This document shows positions 4,567 through 5,396 of a stretch of 5,396 nucleotides of DNA, in pieces (the stretch's first letter is position 1; each line of letters opens with the position of its first letter). The notes under the pieces are model-generated. The model was not told the DNA's origin, did not search any database, and saw only the letters and a program-made list of their open reading frames with translations. Made by a program: the position numbers and the translations under genes. Origin of the DNA: Bacillota bacterium (GTDB lineage: Bacteria; Bacillota; DTU025); the NCBI GenBank assembly GCA_003456765.1, contig DMOT01000233.1, positions 1-5,396 of the forward strand. Direction: 5' to 3'.

Positions 4567-5396
4567 ATGAAAGCCGTAGGCATAGACCTTGGGACGACTT
4601 TTTCATGCCTTGCTGTGCTCAACGATTACGGCAAACCCGAGATAATCCCCAACAGCGAAGGAGAGCGCATAACCCCCTCAGTGATCATGTTCGATTCTGA
4701 GAATCAGTTTACAGTCGGCACAATCGCAAAGAACAGCGCTGTGGCCGATCCCGACAATGTAGTCGAGTTCGTGAAAAGGCAGATGGGGAGCGCCGACTAC
4801 GTATTCATCCATGGCGAGAAGGAGTTTCGTCCCGAGGCTCTTTCGGCATTGATCATCAAGAAGCTTGTGACAGATGCACAGACTCTCCTGGGGACTGAGC
4901 TTCCCGCAGCGGTCATAACAGTTCCGGCCTACTTTGACGATGCCAGGAGGCAGGCAACGATGGACGCGGGCAAGATCGCAGGGCTCAATGTGCTTGCCAT
5001 CGTGAACGAGCCCACAGCGGCAGCACTCGCCTACGGGATGAGCAACCCCGATCTCAACCAGCGCATCATGGTATACGACCTCGGAGGAGGGACTTTTGAC
5101 GTCACGATCCTGGAGATTGAAGAGGGAAAAATCAGGGTAGTGGCGACCGATGGCGACCACATGCTGGGCGGCAAGGATTTTGACGACCGAATCATCATGT
5201 ACTGTGCTGAGGAGTTCAGGAAGGCGCACGGAATCGACCTCCTAGATGACCTGGAGTCCCTGCAGGACCTGCGCCAGAGAGCTGAGGAGGCAAAGAAAGC
5301 ACTGTCTATTCGCGAATCTGCAAAGATAGCAGTCAGTGCTCAAGGAGAACGGCACACGGTGGAGCTCTCCAGGAATCAGTTTGAGGAGATGACCGC
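4567..5396 (+). CDS. Second Hsp70 (DnaK-family) paralog, 3' end beyond window
   Basis: The frame stays open from 4567 to the edge (276 full codons), covering most of an Hsp70 nucleotide-binding domain. Visible motifs are IDLGTTFS (D7, T10), K70 in VKRQMG, VPAYFDDARRQAT, NEPTAAALAYG (E148), YDLGGGTFDV (D171) and ATDGDHMLGGKDFDD; the adenosine motif and substrate domain lie beyond the edge. By eye it is roughly two-thirds identical to the upstream Hsp70 and has the same short IB subdomain and the same GDHMLGG variant, so the two arose by tandem duplication of a specialised Hsp70, not from the housekeeping DnaK. It follows the J-like gene by 28 nt in the same direction, making it an operon member. 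Whether it has a lid or a normal linker cannot be seen here. Confidence 0.93.
   Translation, partial: MKAVGIDLGTTFSCLAVLNDYGKPEIIPNSEGERITPSVIMFDSENQFTVGTIAKNSAVADPDNVVEFVKRQMGSADYVFIHGEKEFRPEALSALIIKKLVTDAQTLLGTELPAAVITVPAYFDDARRQATMDAGKIAGLNVLAIVNEPTAAALAYGMSNPDLNQRIMVYDLGGGTFDVTILEIEEGKIRVVATDGDHMLGGKDFDDRIIMYCAEEFRKAHGIDLLDDLESLQDLRQRAEEAKKALSIRESAKIAVSAQGERHTVELSRNQFEEMT

Noticed and set aside
4678..5229. Minus-strand open frame of 183 codons opposite the second Hsp70
   Set aside because: It is an antisense shadow of the nucleotide-binding domain encoded on the plus strand, whose frame runs uninterrupted to the edge.
1..5396. Mobile element, tRNA, rRNA or attachment site
   Set aside because: No transposase or integrase motifs, terminal inverted repeats, tRNA cloverleaf or rRNA segments were seen on either strand.

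Overview
The window reads as bacterial chromosome of moderate GC (about half), with two transcription units facing away from each other. On the minus strand at the left is a complete bacterial non-heme ferritin. On the plus strand, starting about 610 bp away, is a tightly packed chaperone operon that runs off the right edge. Both Hsp70 proteins have the short form of subdomain IB, with the sequence IKR/VKR-QMG and no proteobacterial insert, as in DnaK of monoderm bacteria. That suggests a Firmicutes-like or other non-proteobacterial host, but the species cannot be named from this sequence.

Layout: 1-140 is non-coding downstream of ferritin and contains imperfect inverted repeats. 141-662 (minus) is ferritin with all ferroxidase ligands. 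663-1275 is a long divergent intergenic region. It holds the ferritin leader and a candidate promoter overlapping a perfect 12-bp palindrome, a run of ten G, a poorly supported minus-strand reading frame, and a symmetric operator-like element just before the operon. 1276-1704 is a small unrecognised protein with a cysteine-rich tail, whose middle appears to be read in the wrong frame between two G runs. 1752-2309 is a GrpE-like nucleotide exchange factor. 2310-3845 is an Hsp70 that lacks the C-terminal helical lid and has a changed interdomain linker. 3867-4538 is a two-domain protein: an N-terminal beta-sandwich-like domain, a proline-rich linker and a C-terminal J-like domain with an HPD motif. 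4567 to the edge is the first 276 codons of a second, paralogous Hsp70.

Genes 1752 to 4567 and beyond make up an apparently self-contained Hsp70 machine: exchange factor, two ATPases and a J-type co-chaperone. The parts are unlike housekeeping DnaK/DnaJ/GrpE: the J domain sits on a different scaffold, the first Hsp70 has no lid, and a Cys-rich small protein leads the operon. This is the most interesting content of the window. A dedicated client or stress role is inference; the sequence does not identify the substrate.
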